Assembly: GCF_025751575.1 (NCBI RefSeq)
Contig: NZ_JAOWLA010000005.1
Location: forward strand, 167,682-231,681
DNA: 64,000 nt
Reading direction: 5' to 3'
From: Albidovulum sediminicola
GTDB taxonomy: Bacteria; Pseudomonadota; Alphaproteobacteria; Rhodobacterales; Rhodobacteraceae
Shown in pieces: positions 16,592 to 28,190 of this stretch. Numbering within the stretch: position 1 is the first letter of the stretch; every line of letters begins with the position of its first letter. Under the pieces are notes generated by a model. That model was not told the DNA's origin and made no database searches. It saw only the letters and a program-made list of their open reading frames with translations. Made by a program: the position numbers and the translations under genes.

Positions 16592-17074
16592 TCAGCAGAC
16601 GACCGATGCGAGCTGACGCCATGGCTCGATTGACCAGTAGGCATTTGCGGCACCTGATGTCGATGGCAGCACCCAAATGGCGGGCAAGCCTTCAACCTTA
16701 TACGGCCCATAGCTGTTCACACGCGCGGCCCCAAGGACAACTCTCGCTGCCTTCATGCCATTGAAAGCGACAACGCGCGGCTGCCAACTCTTGGCAACAT
16801 TCCGTAATCGCTCCGCACACAGCGCACCTATCGGCAATTCGCGGTCCATGCCCGCGACGCCTTTGGCGAGATCTGTTAAGCCGATGCCATGATCCAGAAC
16901 CCGCGCGTCCAACTCGGGACCCAGAAGTTCTGATGTCAGGCCGACTTCAAAGATCGCTCTCCAGAATTTATTGCCGCGGCCCGCATAGTAGTGCCCCACC
17001 TCGGCCGACCGTCGCCCCGCAGCAGTCCCGCAGAAGACGACGGACAGATCCGACCGAAGATAATCTGGCAGCAA
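16592..17074 (-). CDS. mug: Mismatch-specific uracil/thymine-DNA glycosylase, Mug/TDG family
   Basis: 160 aa, close to E. coli Mug (168 aa). Aligned features are VVFCGTAAG near residue 12, a GNKFWRAI segment, GIGLTDLAKG, VVAFNGMKAARVV and IWVLPSTSG near the end. The enzyme removes U or other damaged bases opposite G. The Mug motif GINPG is GTAAG here, so the catalytic asparagine position is Ala, and the wedge NPSG reads STSG; this pattern marks a distinct subclade. The start is a TTG at 17074, since an in-frame stop lies just upstream. The gene begins 10 bases after the rpoD stop and is probably the last gene of that operon. Confidence 0.82.
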   Translation of the reverse strand: MLPDYLRSDLSVVFCGTAAGRRSAEVGHYYAGRGNKFWRAIFEVGLTSELLGPELDARVLDHGIGLTDLAKGVAGMDRELPIGALCAERLRNVAKSWQPRVVAFNGMKAARVVLGAARVNSYGPYKVEGLPAIWVLPSTSGAANAYWSIEPWRQLASVVC

Positions 17075-17083
17075 CTCAATCGC

Positions 17084-19072
<1,989 letters not shown>

Positions 19073-19167
19073 AGGCGCTCCTTCGGTCATCGTCGGGCGA
19101 ATCGCGCGCAGCGAATCGTCAGGTGGTTTCTATCGAATCGCGACGGCGAATCACAGGGCGGGCGGCA

Positions 19168-21123
19168 TCAATGCCGCTTCTTCTCCCACACCGCGCGGTC
19201 AATCAGGCTTTGCAGCTGCGCCGAAAGGGCGGCGCGGTCCTCTCCCATGTCGCTGTCGTCGTCAAGTCTTGAGCGTTCTGCCCGGTGGCGGGCGGCGGCG
19301 GCCTGGCTCAGCCGCCAGGTCAGCCCCTCATCCGCGAGCCCCTCGAGGTCCTCCATCGCCTCCTCGATCTCGGCCGTCATGCCCCGCCGCGCCTCGAGCT
19401 TCGCAAGCTCCTCTGCCAGACACATCGTGGCCAGATCGGTGTCTTCGAAATTGCGGACAGGGGGGGCAATTCGCACGTGGGCAAGGGCCAGGAGTTTTTC
19501 AAGGTCAGCGCCCGCAGAGGCCGCGATTCTGTTGCGAAAGGCGTCCGGGTCCGCCGCGACCTCGGGATCGTGCGAGGCCAGAAGCAGCGCGTTCCGTAAC
19601 CGGTCGTGACCGGGATCGAGCATGTCCACGGTCTCAAGCTGGCTTTCGAAGCGCGCAAGACAGGCAGGGTGAGTCACGCAGATGGCAAGGATCATCGCTT
19701 CGCGCAGGTGGTCCTCCACCGCCTCCCCGCCGGGCGTGGCCAGAAGCGAGGTGCGCGTGACCGGCAGCGGCGCCAGTGGGGCCTGCGATCGGCCGCGCGG
19801 GGCCATCCCCGACCCGCGTTGCGGCTGGGGCTTTCGGTTGCTGCCGAAAAGCTCCCAGCGGAGCTGCTTGATCTCTTCGCCGTAATGCGCCCGGATCGAG
19901 GGGTCGGCGATCTTGCGCAGCGTCTCGCGCAGGGTCTTGTCGAGCCCCGCCTTCCGTTCGGGGCTGTCGAAGGTCTTGCCCTCGGTCTCGCGCCGCCAGA
20001 GCAGATTGACCATCGGCTGCGCGGTTTCCAGAAGGTCGCGCATCGCCTGGGCGCCGCGCGCGCGGATCATGTCGTCGGGGTCCATGCCTTCCGGCAGGAT
20101 GACAAAGCGCAGCCCGTAGCCCGCCTCCAGCAGCGGCAGCGCCAGGTCGATCAGGCGCATGGCGGCCCGGATGCCCGCCGTATCGCCGTCCAGCATGACC
20201 AGCGGTTCGGGGTGGATGCGCCAGATCAGGCGCAATTGATCCTCGGTGATGGCCGTCCCCAAGGGTGCGACGGCTGCATGAAAGCCCGCCGTCACCAGCG
20301 CGATCACGTCCATGTAGCCTTCGGCGACGATCAGGGTTTCGCCCTTCCCCGCAGCCTCGCGCGCGGGGCCATGGTTGTAGAGGCTGCGGCCCTTGTCGAA
20401 CAACTCGGTTTCGGGGGAGTTGAGGTATTTCGCGTTGTCGTTCGGGTCCATCGCCCGGCCGCCGAAGGCAATGCAGCGCCCGCGCGCGTCCCGGATCGGG
20501 AACATGATCCGGTTGCGGAAGGTGTCGTAGGGGGCCTTGCCCTTGGTGCTGGGCTTGGCGAGCCCCGCCGCCAGGATCAGGTCGTCGGCGATGCCCTTCG
20601 CCTTCAGATGGTCCCAGAGCCCCTGCCAGCCCTCGGGCGCGAAGCCGATCTCGAACCGGTCGCGGTCGGCCTCCGACAGCTTGCGCTTGGCCAGGTAATC
20701 GCGGGCGGGCGCCCCGGCGCCGGTGCGAAGCTGCATGCGGTAGTGCTGGACGGCGGCCTCCATCACCTCGGCCAGCTGGCTGCGGCGGTCGGCTTTCTGG
20801 GCGGCCTCGGGGTCGCGGGCGGGCATCTGCATCCCGGCCTCGCGCGCCAAGACCTCGATCGCCTCCATGAAGCCCATGTTCTCGGCCTCGCGCAGGAAAC
20901 TGACCGCGTCGCCCTTCGCGTGGCAGCCGAAGCAGTAGTAGTAGCCCTTGCGATCGTCGACGTGGAAGCTTGCCGTCTTTTCCTGGTGGAAGGGGCACGG
21001 CGCCCAGAGGTCGCCCTTGGCCTGGTTGGACTTTCGGTTGTCCCACGTCACCTTGCGCCCGACGATGCGCGAAAGCGTCGTTCGGTTTCTCAGTTCGTCA
21101 AGAAATCCCGGGGGCAGACTCAT
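19168..21123 (-). CDS. dnaG: DNA primase DnaG
   Basis: 651 aa. The N-terminal CHC2 zinc finger uses Cys43, His46, Cys64 and Cys67 (CPFH...CFGC). The TOPRIM catalytic core includes VAEGYMDVIAL and MLDGDTAG with its acidic triad. The C-terminal region contacts DnaB helicase and is less conserved. The protein makes RNA primers for replication. Gene order dnaG-rpoD on the same strand is classic. Upstream and on the same strand, 38 bases away, ends the sarcosine oxidase gamma gene, so read-through from the sox operon is possible. Confidence 0.97.
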   Translation of the reverse strand: MSLPPGFLDELRNRTTLSRIVGRKVTWDNRKSNQAKGDLWAPCPFHQEKTASFHVDDRKGYYYCFGCHAKGDAVSFLREAENMGFMEAIEVLAREAGMQMPARDPEAAQKADRRSQLAEVMEAAVQHYRMQLRTGAGAPARDYLAKRKLSEADRDRFEIGFAPEGWQGLWDHLKAKGIADDLILAAGLAKPSTKGKAPYDTFRNRIMFPIRDARGRCIAFGGRAMDPNDNAKYLNSPETELFDKGRSLYNHGPAREAAGKGETLIVAEGYMDVIALVTAGFHAAVAPLGTAITEDQLRLIWRIHPEPLVMLDGDTAGIRAAMRLIDLALPLLEAGYGLRFVILPEGMDPDDMIRARGAQAMRDLLETAQPMVNLLWRRETEGKTFDSPERKAGLDKTLRETLRKIADPSIRAHYGEEIKQLRWELFGSNRKPQPQRGSGMAPRGRSQAPLAPLPVTRTSLLATPGGEAVEDHLREAMILAICVTHPACLARFESQLETVDMLDPGHDRLRNALLLASHDPEVAADPDAFRNRIAASAGADLEKLLALAHVRIAPPVRNFEDTDLATMCLAEELAKLEARRGMTAEIEEAMEDLEGLADEGLTWRLSQAAAARHRAERSRLDDDSDMGEDRAALSAQLQSLIDRAVWEKKRH

Positions 21124-21161
21124 CCCGCGAATATCTGCCCTCAGGCGCGGATGGGCAAGGG

Positions 21162-21701
21162 TCAGACCGCAGACCGGGCCGCGAATGCCTTCATCGCATG
21201 GTGAAGCTCATGCACCGCCGTCGTGGCCATGGAGCGGAACACCATGATCTCGAACGCGCCCGGCGCCGGGGCCGTCAGCACCATCATCATGTGCCCGAGC
21301 TGCGAGCGCAGCGCCTGGCCGGGCTCGAAGCCGCGCAGGTCAACGGGGACAAGACGGGCCAGAACGTCCGCCGCGCCCGGACCCTCAAGCCGTATCCGCG
21401 CCCAGCCGTCAGACTGGTCGGTCAGCGCGGCATGGCCCGCAAGGCTGTCCGGATCGGCGCCGATCAGGAAGGCCTGGTCGCGCCCCGTCCAGACGATGGA
21501 CGCCCCGTTCTTGGCGTTCGCGCTGTTGGGTTCGGGCCAGGACAGGCCAAGCTTCTTCAGCGCCGCCGCCAGTTTCGTCGCCTGCCCCCGGAAGGGCGCG
21601 ACCGACGTGATCCGGTCGCCGACCACCTCGCGCAGCGAGAGCGCGCCGCAGGTCACGGGAAGCAGCGCCTCGCACGGGGTCTTTTCGATGAGCCTAGCCA
21701 C
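21162..21701 (-). CDS. soxG: Sarcosine oxidase gamma subunit (copy 1)
   Basis: 179 aa, the small GcvT-like subunit of heterotetrameric sarcosine oxidase. Visible features are SWPEPNSANAKNGA, a WTGRDQAFLIGADP segment and QLGHMMMVLTAPAPG near the end. The start is GTG at 21701, overlapping the soxA stop by 8 bases. The complex oxidises sarcosine to glycine, passing the methyl group to tetrahydrofolate and making H2O2. It is the last gene of the soxB-soxD-soxA-soxG operon, the typical order. A paralogue sits at 42880. Confidence 0.9.
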   Translation of the reverse strand: MARLIEKTPCEALLPVTCGALSLREVVGDRITSVAPFRGQATKLAAALKKLGLSWPEPNSANAKNGASIVWTGRDQAFLIGADPDSLAGHAALTDQSDGWARIRLEGPGAADVLARLVPVDLRGFEPGQALRSQLGHMMMVLTAPAPGAFEIMVFRSMATTAVHELHHAMKAFAARSAV

Positions 21702-24630
21702 GGGCGCGCCCTCCCTCGGGGTCGAAGAACACAGGGTTGACCACTTCGCACAGGATGTCGGTGCCGCGCAGGTGATCGACCAGGCGTACCGTCTCCCCCT
21801 GCCGCGCGCGGCCGTTTCGCAGGAAGGCGAGGCCGAGATGCGTCTTCAGCGTCGGCGACCAGCAGACCGAGGTGACATAGCCCTGATCGTTGGCCGACAC
21901 GGGCTTGGCATCCTTGTTGAAAAGATGCGCCCCGGCACCGAAGCCCTTCGCGGGCAGGACCGGACGCAGGCCCACAAGCTGCTCCCGCTCCGGCCCCGAC
22001 AGGCCCGGCCGTTCGCTGGCGCCCTTGCCGATGCAGTCCTTCTTCTTCGACACCATGCCCTGGAGGCCAACGTCGAAGGCGGTGGTGCGGCCGTGGATCT
22101 CCGCATGGGTGATGAAGCCCTTCTCGATCCGAAGGACGTTCAGCGCCTCCATCCCGTAGGCGGCACCGCCCATGCTTTCGGCCCGGGCGACCAGATCGCG
22201 GAAAAGCCCCTCGCCAAAACGGGCGGGCACGGCGATCTCATACCCCGCCTCGCCCGAGAAGGAGATGCGGTAGAGCCGGGCGGGCACGCCGCGGATCTCG
22301 ATCTCGCCGCAGCCCATGAAGGGGAAGGCGGCCTCGTCCAGCGGCTCCAACAGCATGGAGTTGAGCAGATCCCGCGCCTTGGGACCGGCGACCGCGAACT
22401 GCGCCCAGTGCTCCGTGACCGAAATCATGCGCAGGTCCCAGTCGGGGCAATGCGCCTGATGCACGAATTCCAGATGGCGCATGACCAAGCCCGCCGCTGC
22501 GGTCGTCGTGGTCATCAGGTAGTGGTTTTCGCCCAGCCTCGCGGTGGTGCCGTCGTCCAGCACTAGCCCGTCTTCGCGCAGCATCAGCCCGTAGCGCACC
22601 CGCCCCACCGGCAGGGTGGAGAAGGTGTTGGTGTAGACGAAATCGAGGAAGCGGGCGGCGTCCTTGCCCTGAATGTCGATCTTGCCGAGGGTCGAGACAT
22701 CGCAGACCCCCACCGCCTCGCGCACCGCCATGACCTCGCGGTCGCAGGACTCGCGCCAGGTCTTTTCGCCCGGTCGCGGGAAGTAGGAGGGGCGATACCA
22801 CAACCCCGCCTCGATCATCGGCGCGCCGCGTTCGGTGCTGGCCTTGTGCGAGGTAAGGAAGCGTTGCGGTGCGAAGCCCACGCCCTGCCCGCCCGCGCCC
22901 AGCGCGGCGATGGAGACGGGAACATAGGGCGGGCGGAAAGTCGTCGTGCCGGTTTCGGGGATGCCGCGCCCCGTCGCGTCGGCCAGCACCGCCAGCGCCG
23001 CGATGTTGGAGTTCTTGCCCTGGTCCGGCGCCATGCCCTGCGTGGTATAGCGCTTCATGTGCTCGACCGAGCGGAAATTTTCCTGCGCCGCCAGCCGCAC
23101 GTCCTTCGTCGTCACGTCATTGGCGAAGTCGAGCCAGGCGCGGCCCTTGGCGCCCGTTACCTCCCAGAACGCGGTGATGCGCGCGCCGCCGTTTTCGGCC
23201 TGCGGCAAGTCGATCGCCCGCGCCTCGATCCCTAGATCGGCGAGCGCCGCCTCGGCCGCCTGGCGACCGCCCGCCAGCGCGCCCGCCGTCGTCATGACGC
23301 CCGCCGCCGCGCCGCAGGCCGTCAGGCCGGGGATCATGCCCGGCTTCGGCACGAAGGCCGCCAGCGTCTCGTCCCAGGAAGGGCGGCCGTTCATGTGGCA
23401 GGTCAGGTGCAGCGCCGGGTTCCAACCGCCTGACACGGCCAGACAGTCGGCCTCGATCCGCTCCTCGCCGGAGGCGGTGGCGACGGTGATCTCCCGCAGG
23501 CCCAGACGCCCACGGGTGCCGGTGACCTGGCCCCCCGCGATCAGGCGATACCCCGCGGGCTGCGGCGCGTCCTCGCGCGTGTCGATCAGGGCGGCGACCT
23601 CGACCCCGGCGGCGACAAGATCGCGCGCGGTACGATGCGCATCGTCATTGTTGGCGAAGATGGCCACGCGGCGTCCCCCCGCCACGCCCCAGCGGTTCAA
23701 GTAGGCGCGGACCGCGCCCGCGGTCATCACACCGGGCCGGTCGTTCATCGGGAAGGCGATCTGGCGTTCATGCGCGCCAGTGGCAAGGACCGCGCGGCGG
23801 GCAACGATGCGCCAGAAGCATTCGCGCGGCAATTCCGCGGGCGCCTTCGGCAGGTGCAACCCCACCCGCTCCAACGCGCCATAGGTGCCGTCGTCATAGG
23901 CCCCGGTCACGCTCGTGCGGGACATCAGCCGCACGTTGGGCATTGCGGCAAGCTCGGCCAGGACATCATCCGCCCAAAGATGCGCGGGCTTGCCACCGAT
24001 CTCCTCGACCTCGGCCAGCAGGCGGCCGCCCATGCGGGCGTCCTCTTCCGCCAGGATCACGTCGGCGCCCGACCGTGCGGCCGTCAGCGCCGCCATCAGC
24101 CCGGCCGGTCCCGATCCGATCACCAGGAGGTCGCAGAAAGCGAAGGCCTTTTCATAGGCTTCATCGTTGTGCTTGCCCGAAAGCGCCCCGAGCCCGGCCG
24201 CCCGACGGATCAGCGGCTCATACACCCGCTCCCAGAAGGCGCGCGGCCACATGAAGGTCTTGTAGTAGAAGCCGGCACCGAAGAAGGGCGCCATCAGGTC
24301 GTTGACCTGCATCACGTCGAAGGCCAGCGAGGGCCAGCGGTTCTGGCTTTTCGCCTCCAGCCCCGGAAAGATCTCCTGCATGGTCGCACGGACGTTCGGC
24401 ACCGCGCCCGCGCCGAGGCCCACGGTCACGAGCGCGTTCGGCTCCTCCGAACCGGCGGTCATGACGCCGCGCGGACGGTGATACTTGAACGACCGGCCGA
24501 AAAGCCGGTTGCCCCCCGCCAGCAGCGCCGAGGCGAGCGTGTCGCCCGCAAAGCCCACATGTTCGCGCCCGTCGAAGCGGAAGCCGACGCTCGCGCCCCG
24601 GTCGATCAGGCCCTTGCCCGCGATCCTCAT
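21694..24630 (-). CDS. soxA: Sarcosine oxidase alpha subunit (copy 1)
   Basis: 978 aa. The N-terminal part is a ferredoxin-like fold (FDGREHVGFAGDTLASALLA, GRSFKYHRPRG). A nucleotide-binding domain follows, with LLVIGSGPAGLMAALTAARSG near residue 165. The C-terminal half is GcvT-like and binds folate (GKIDIQGKDAARFLDFVYTN, FSGEAGYEIAVP). In the known enzyme this subunit carries NAD+ and the tetrahydrofolate site. The start ATG at 24630 overlaps the soxD stop by 4 bases; the frame runs further upstream only inside soxD. Size and domain order are standard. Confidence 0.96.
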   Translation of the reverse strand: MRIAGKGLIDRGASVGFRFDGREHVGFAGDTLASALLAGGNRLFGRSFKYHRPRGVMTAGSEEPNALVTVGLGAGAVPNVRATMQEIFPGLEAKSQNRWPSLAFDVMQVNDLMAPFFGAGFYYKTFMWPRAFWERVYEPLIRRAAGLGALSGKHNDEAYEKAFAFCDLLVIGSGPAGLMAALTAARSGADVILAEEDARMGGRLLAEVEEIGGKPAHLWADDVLAELAAMPNVRLMSRTSVTGAYDDGTYGALERVGLHLPKAPAELPRECFWRIVARRAVLATGAHERQIAFPMNDRPGVMTAGAVRAYLNRWGVAGGRRVAIFANNDDAHRTARDLVAAGVEVAALIDTREDAPQPAGYRLIAGGQVTGTRGRLGLREITVATASGEERIEADCLAVSGGWNPALHLTCHMNGRPSWDETLAAFVPKPGMIPGLTACGAAAGVMTTAGALAGGRQAAEAALADLGIEARAIDLPQAENGGARITAFWEVTGAKGRAWLDFANDVTTKDVRLAAQENFRSVEHMKRYTTQGMAPDQGKNSNIAALAVLADATGRGIPETGTTTFRPPYVPVSIAALGAGGQGVGFAPQRFLTSHKASTERGAPMIEAGLWYRPSYFPRPGEKTWRESCDREVMAVREAVGVCDVSTLGKIDIQGKDAARFLDFVYTNTFSTLPVGRVRYGLMLREDGLVLDDGTTARLGENHYLMTTTTAAAGLVMRHLEFVHQAHCPDWDLRMISVTEHWAQFAVAGPKARDLLNSMLLEPLDEAAFPFMGCGEIEIRGVPARLYRISFSGEAGYEIAVPARFGEGLFRDLVARAESMGGAAYGMEALNVLRIEKGFITHAEIHGRTTAFDVGLQGMVSKKKDCIGKGASERPGLSGPEREQLVGLRPVLPAKGFGAGAHLFNKDAKPVSANDQGYVTSVCWSPTLKTHLGLAFLRNGRARQGETVRLVDHLRGTDILCEVVNPVFFDPEGGRARG

Positions 24631-24935
24631 GCCGACTTTCCTTTCGTGCGCGGTTTCGGCGCGGCCCCGTCCGTTCCGCCGCGTTCGGCGACAAGGCGGG
24701 TCGAAAGGATCGCATGGGTGACGGTGTTGCGCGTCACCTCGATCCAGGCCGAGCAGCCCGCTTCGTGATACCAAAGATCGCGCGTCTCCCCGGCCGGGTT
24801 ATCGCGCAGGTGCAGGTAGTCGTCCCAGGCCGCGGGGGCCGCGCCCCCGGCCGGGCGGTCGGCATAGACCGCATCGCCGTAGTAGTAGAATTCACGCCGG
24901 TCGCGGGTGCCGCACAGGGGGCAGGTGATGCGCAT
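24627..24935 (-). CDS. soxD: Sarcosine oxidase delta subunit (copy 1)
   Basis: 102 aa. The zinc-binding pattern CPLCGTRD at residues 5-12 pairs with the later HEAGCSAW, as known for SoxD. A GGAGG ribosome site lies just before the ATG. The short basic tail (KPRTKGKSA) is longer than in copy 2 at 46384. It is a structural subunit of the heterotetramer, translated between SoxB and SoxA with a 4-base overlap into soxA. Confidence 0.94.
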   Translation of the reverse strand: MRITCPLCGTRDRREFYYYGDAVYADRPAGGAAPAAWDDYLHLRDNPAGETRDLWYHEAGCSAWIEVTRNTVTHAILSTRLVAERGGTDGAAPKPRTKGKSA

Positions 24936-24946
24936 GATATCCTCCC

Positions 24947-26197
24947 TCAGTGCAGGTTGTGCTGCGACCCGGTGCCTTCCTCATCCATGAGGTGGCCGGT
25001 CACGAAACGGTCAAGGCGGAAGTGGCGGGCAACCTCGTGCGGCTCGCCCGTGGCCATCAGATGCGCCATGCACCAGCCGGAGGCCGGCACGGCCTTGAAG
25101 CCGCCGTAGTTCCAGCCGCAGTCGATGAAAAGCCCGTCGACATGGGTCTTGTCGATGATGGGCGAGCCGTCGGGGGTCATGTCCATGATGCCGCCCCAGC
25201 TGCGCAGCACCTTGGCCTTGCCAATCATCGGCATCAGCGTCATGCCCGCCTCCATCACATGTTCGACCATCGGCAGGTTTCCCCGCGCGGCGTAAGAGGC
25301 GTAGAAATCCAGATCGCCCCCGAAGACGAGCCCGCCCTTGTCGGACTGGCTGATGTAGAAGTGCCCCATCCCGAAGCTGACGACATGGTCGATCACCGGC
25401 TTCAGCCCCTCGGTCACGAAGGCCTGTAGGATATGGCTTTCGACCGGAAGGCGCATGCCCGCCATCGCCGCGACCTGGCCCGAGCGGCCGGCGACGATGA
25501 TGCCGACCTTCTTCGCACGGATCGCACCGCGCGTGGTCTGGACGCCGGTGACGCGGCCGTTCTCGATGTCGATCCCCGTGACCTCGCAGTTCTGGATCAG
25601 GTCCACGCCGCGCCGGTCGGCGCCGCGGGCATAACCCCAGGCCACCGCGTCGTGGCGCGCCGAGCCGCCGCGGCGGTGCAGAAGCCCGCCGTAGATCGGG
25701 AAGCGCGTCTGCTCATAGTCAAGGTAGGGCAGATGCCGGCGCACCCCCTCGCGGTCCAGAAGCTCCGCGTCGTCGCCTTGGTTGATCATGGCGTTGCCGC
25801 GCCGGGCAAAGGCATCGCGCTGGCCGTCGGAGTGGAACAGGTTGATCAGCCCGCGCTGCGAATGCATGACGTTGTAGTTGAGCTCGCCCTCCAGCCCCTC
25901 CCACAGCTTCAGGGAGTGGGAATAGAATTCCTGGTTGCCGGGCAGGAAGTAGTTCGCGCGCACGATCGTGGTGTTGCGCCCGACGTTGCCACCGCCGAGG
26001 TAGCCCTTTTCCAGAACCGCGATATTCGTCAGCCCGTGGTTCTTCGCCAGGTAATAGGCCGTCGACAGGCCGTGCCCGCCGCCGCCGATGATGACGATAT
26101 CGTATTCCGGTTTCGGATCGGGATCGCGCCAGGCCGGTTTCCAGCCCTTGTTGCCGCCCAGTCCCTCGGCGAAGACCCTGAACCCCGAATATCGCAT
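24947..26197 (-). CDS. soxB: Sarcosine oxidase beta subunit (copy 1)
   Basis: 416 aa, an FAD/FMN amine oxidase of the DAO fold. The dinucleotide site VIIGGGGHGLSTAYYLAKN is at residues 35-53. ARHDAVAWGYARGAD near residue 180 contains the histidine that is shared with the second SoxB and is the likely covalent FMN anchor. The C-terminal CGWNYGGFKAVPASGW is the usual substrate-site end. ATG 26197 was chosen over GTG 26200, because GGAGG is 5 bases before it. First gene of the operon; no regulator is adjacent. Confidence 0.96.
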   Translation of the reverse strand: MRYSGFRVFAEGLGGNKGWKPAWRDPDPKPEYDIVIIGGGGHGLSTAYYLAKNHGLTNIAVLEKGYLGGGNVGRNTTIVRANYFLPGNQEFYSHSLKLWEGLEGELNYNVMHSQRGLINLFHSDGQRDAFARRGNAMINQGDDAELLDREGVRRHLPYLDYEQTRFPIYGGLLHRRGGSARHDAVAWGYARGADRRGVDLIQNCEVTGIDIENGRVTGVQTTRGAIRAKKVGIIVAGRSGQVAAMAGMRLPVESHILQAFVTEGLKPVIDHVVSFGMGHFYISQSDKGGLVFGGDLDFYASYAARGNLPMVEHVMEAGMTLMPMIGKAKVLRSWGGIMDMTPDGSPIIDKTHVDGLFIDCGWNYGGFKAVPASGWCMAHLMATGEPHEVARHFRLDRFVTGHLMDEEGTGSQHNLH

Positions 26198-26302
26198 CAC
26201 CGCCTCCGCTTAGCCCACTCCGAGAGCCTAAGGAGCAATGATGCCTTCCGCCAGACGGTTTCCAAAAGCTTTACGACAAATCATGTCGCATACGGATGAA
26301 GG

Positions 26303-26336
26303 CGGTAAAATGAAGAGGCCGCGCAAACGCGCGGCC
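26303..26336 (-). terminator. Probable terminator of the TadG-like gene
   Basis: A perfect 8-bp stem GGCCGCGC / GCGCGGCC with a 4-base loop (26317-26336) lies 65 bases beyond the stop of the gene at 26401. On the minus strand it is followed by TCTTCATTTTACC, a moderately T-rich tail. It separates the pseudopilin genes from soxB. Confidence 0.65.
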
Positions 26337-26400
26337 CCTTGGAAACGTCTGGGAACACTGCGACCCGCCGCCCCTGCGCCGGGTCGTCGCGCGGGTCCGC

Positions 26401-27780
26401 CTAGAGGACCATCCGGAAATAGGGGGCTTCGAAGTTGTTGCCCATCCCAGCCCCGCCACAGAAGCCGAAAGCGCCGTTCGAGGTGATGCTCGCCACGCCG
26501 CCAGCGACGAAGCTGGCGCCCTCGATGCCGTCGGCGTTGGCGGTCGCATAGATATCGCCCGCCGCGATGAACTGGCTGCCGTAGACCCGAATGCCAGAGG
26601 CGAGATCGATTCCGCCCTTGGTCACGATCTGCACGTCTCCACCGGGCTTGCAGTCATCATCCTTGCCAAAGCGCACGCCCGCGCGGCCATAGAAGGATTT
26701 GTCATCGACGTTGGTGTTCAGAAAGACCACATCCTCAAGCGAGGCACCCTCGCCAAGGTCCGTGCCGAACTGGATCCGGCAGTCGGTGACGACGGCCATC
26801 TGGCGGAGCCAGTCGCCCTTTAGCTGCTTGTGCTGGTTGTCATTCTTGCAGTCGATGTAGTTGACCTGGTTCTTCTTGAAGTCCGCTTGGTTGAGCTCGG
26901 TCTTGCCCATGCCGTTGATCTTGTTGACGAGCTTGCTCGTGATGTAGCTGCGGTAGTAGGGGGAATCCGGGTTCATGATCCCGAATTTCGCATCCATCGG
27001 ATCGAGCAAACCCTGCTTGATATTGTCGATCCTGGTCAGGATGCGAAGCGCGTAAGACGCATCGCGCAGCGCCTCGCGCAGGCCCGTGTTCTGTTCGTAG
27101 CCGGAATCCGGGATCACGACGTCGCTCTTGTCCGGCATGGAGACGATGACACCCGACTTGAAGACGTTGTTGGAGTTGATCTCCACATGTTGCTGGGCGT
27201 GGATGCAGTAGCCCGGTTCGTAGCTGTTGTTGCTTTGGGTGTCGACGATTTCGGCCGCGACGATCCCTTCGCGGAAGCAGTTGGAATAGTAGGTTTCCCA
27301 GACAGACCCCGACGCGATGTCCAGGTTATCCTGGCCCGCAAGCCGCAGGAAGATCGTCGAAAGCCCGTTGCTGTTCTGCTCATAGCGCCGCGTCGAGACG
27401 AAGACGGCCTTCTTGGAAAGCGCGTTCGCGGTGAAGGTTTTCTTGTCGGCATCCCAGTCCCCGAAGATGATGTCGTCGGGCTTGAGCACGTCGCCGTAGC
27501 GCGAGGTCGGCATCATGTTCGTCGCGACCTTGATCGCCGTGGTCTTGGCCGTATCGGCAGAGTACCACTCGCGCGTCAGAAGGGCGGCGTGCGCGGCGGA
27601 ATCGGCGGTCGCCTGAAGTTGCGTATAGGTCTGGAACCCATGGCCGACATCGACCGCAAACCCGCCGAGGATCATGCTCACGATCAGCAGCTGGAGGCTC
27701 AGGACGGTGATAGCGCCCTCTTCACGCTTCGCGCGACCCGTCGCGGCCCGCGCCAATCTGGTCAGGAATGCCGGTTTCAT
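26401..27780 (-). CDS. TadG-like Flp pilus-assembly protein
   Basis: 459 aa. A short basic stretch (RLARAATGRAKREEG) precedes one hydrophobic segment (AITVLSLQLLIVSMILGGFAVDV), the pseudopilin-like N-terminus of TadG. The following DVGHGFQTYTQLQATADSAA is the conserved TadG/TadE cleavage-proximal helix. The rest is an extracytoplasmic domain with about six cysteines (CIHAQQH, CKNDNQHK, DCKPGG), likely disulfide-bonded. No vWA MIDAS motif is present. It overlaps the TadE-like gene by 4 bases. No tad/cpa ATPase or secretin genes lie nearby, so it is an orphan minor-pilin set. Confidence 0.8.
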   Translation of the reverse strand: MKPAFLTRLARAATGRAKREEGAITVLSLQLLIVSMILGGFAVDVGHGFQTYTQLQATADSAAHAALLTREWYSADTAKTTAIKVATNMMPTSRYGDVLKPDDIIFGDWDADKKTFTANALSKKAVFVSTRRYEQNSNGLSTIFLRLAGQDNLDIASGSVWETYYSNCFREGIVAAEIVDTQSNNSYEPGYCIHAQQHVEINSNNVFKSGVIVSMPDKSDVVIPDSGYEQNTGLREALRDASYALRILTRIDNIKQGLLDPMDAKFGIMNPDSPYYRSYITSKLVNKINGMGKTELNQADFKKNQVNYIDCKNDNQHKQLKGDWLRQMAVVTDCRIQFGTDLGEGASLEDVVFLNTNVDDKSFYGRAGVRFGKDDDCKPGGDVQIVTKGGIDLASGIRVYGSQFIAAGDIYATANADGIEGASFVAGGVASITSNGAFGFCGGAGMGNNFEAPYFRMVL

Positions 27781-28190
27781 TGGCTGAATCCTTCATCAAG
27801 CTGGTCGGCGGTCACGCCCCAGCGGCTTTTGAACAAATAGGCGATACCAAGAAGATCGAGGTCGGACAGCGGCACCGTCACCGTCGTCGTGATCAGCCCC
27901 GCGACATTGGTCGTCGTCGCCGTCGCGGCACCGCTGATCGAGGCCACCCGCCCGAGGACGTAGTTTTGCGTCTCCGTTTCGTTCGTCAGGCGCCGGATGG
28001 AGTAGTTGCGGTTCCCGTCCTGGATGATCCGCATGATCCGCGACTGGTTGTTGAAGATCATCGAGATGTCGACCATCAACGAGAAGAACCCAAGCAGGAA
28101 GGGCAGCCAGAGGATCACCTCGATCGTCGCAGCGCCCCTGTCGCGGCGCAGGAATGTCTTGCATGCGCTGACAAGACGAAGTGGCAGCAT
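27777..28190 (-). CDS. TadE-like pseudopilin
   Basis: 137 aa. RRDRGAATIEVILWLPFLLG near residue 15 is the TadE hallmark, with a cleavage-site glycine, a following glutamate and a hydrophobic helix. The remainder (SISGAATATTTN and following) is a short periplasmic part rich in Thr. It is the first gene of a two-gene operon with the TadG-like gene. TadE-type minor pilins join Flp pilus assembly at the inner membrane. The genes on the other side of glutamate dehydrogenase encode similar proteins. Confidence 0.82.
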   Translation of the reverse strand: MLPLRLVSACKTFLRRDRGAATIEVILWLPFLLGFFSLMVDISMIFNNQSRIMRIIQDGNRNYSIRRLTNETETQNYVLGRVASISGAATATTTNVAGLITTTVTVPLSDLDLLGIAYLFKSRWGVTADQLDEGFSQ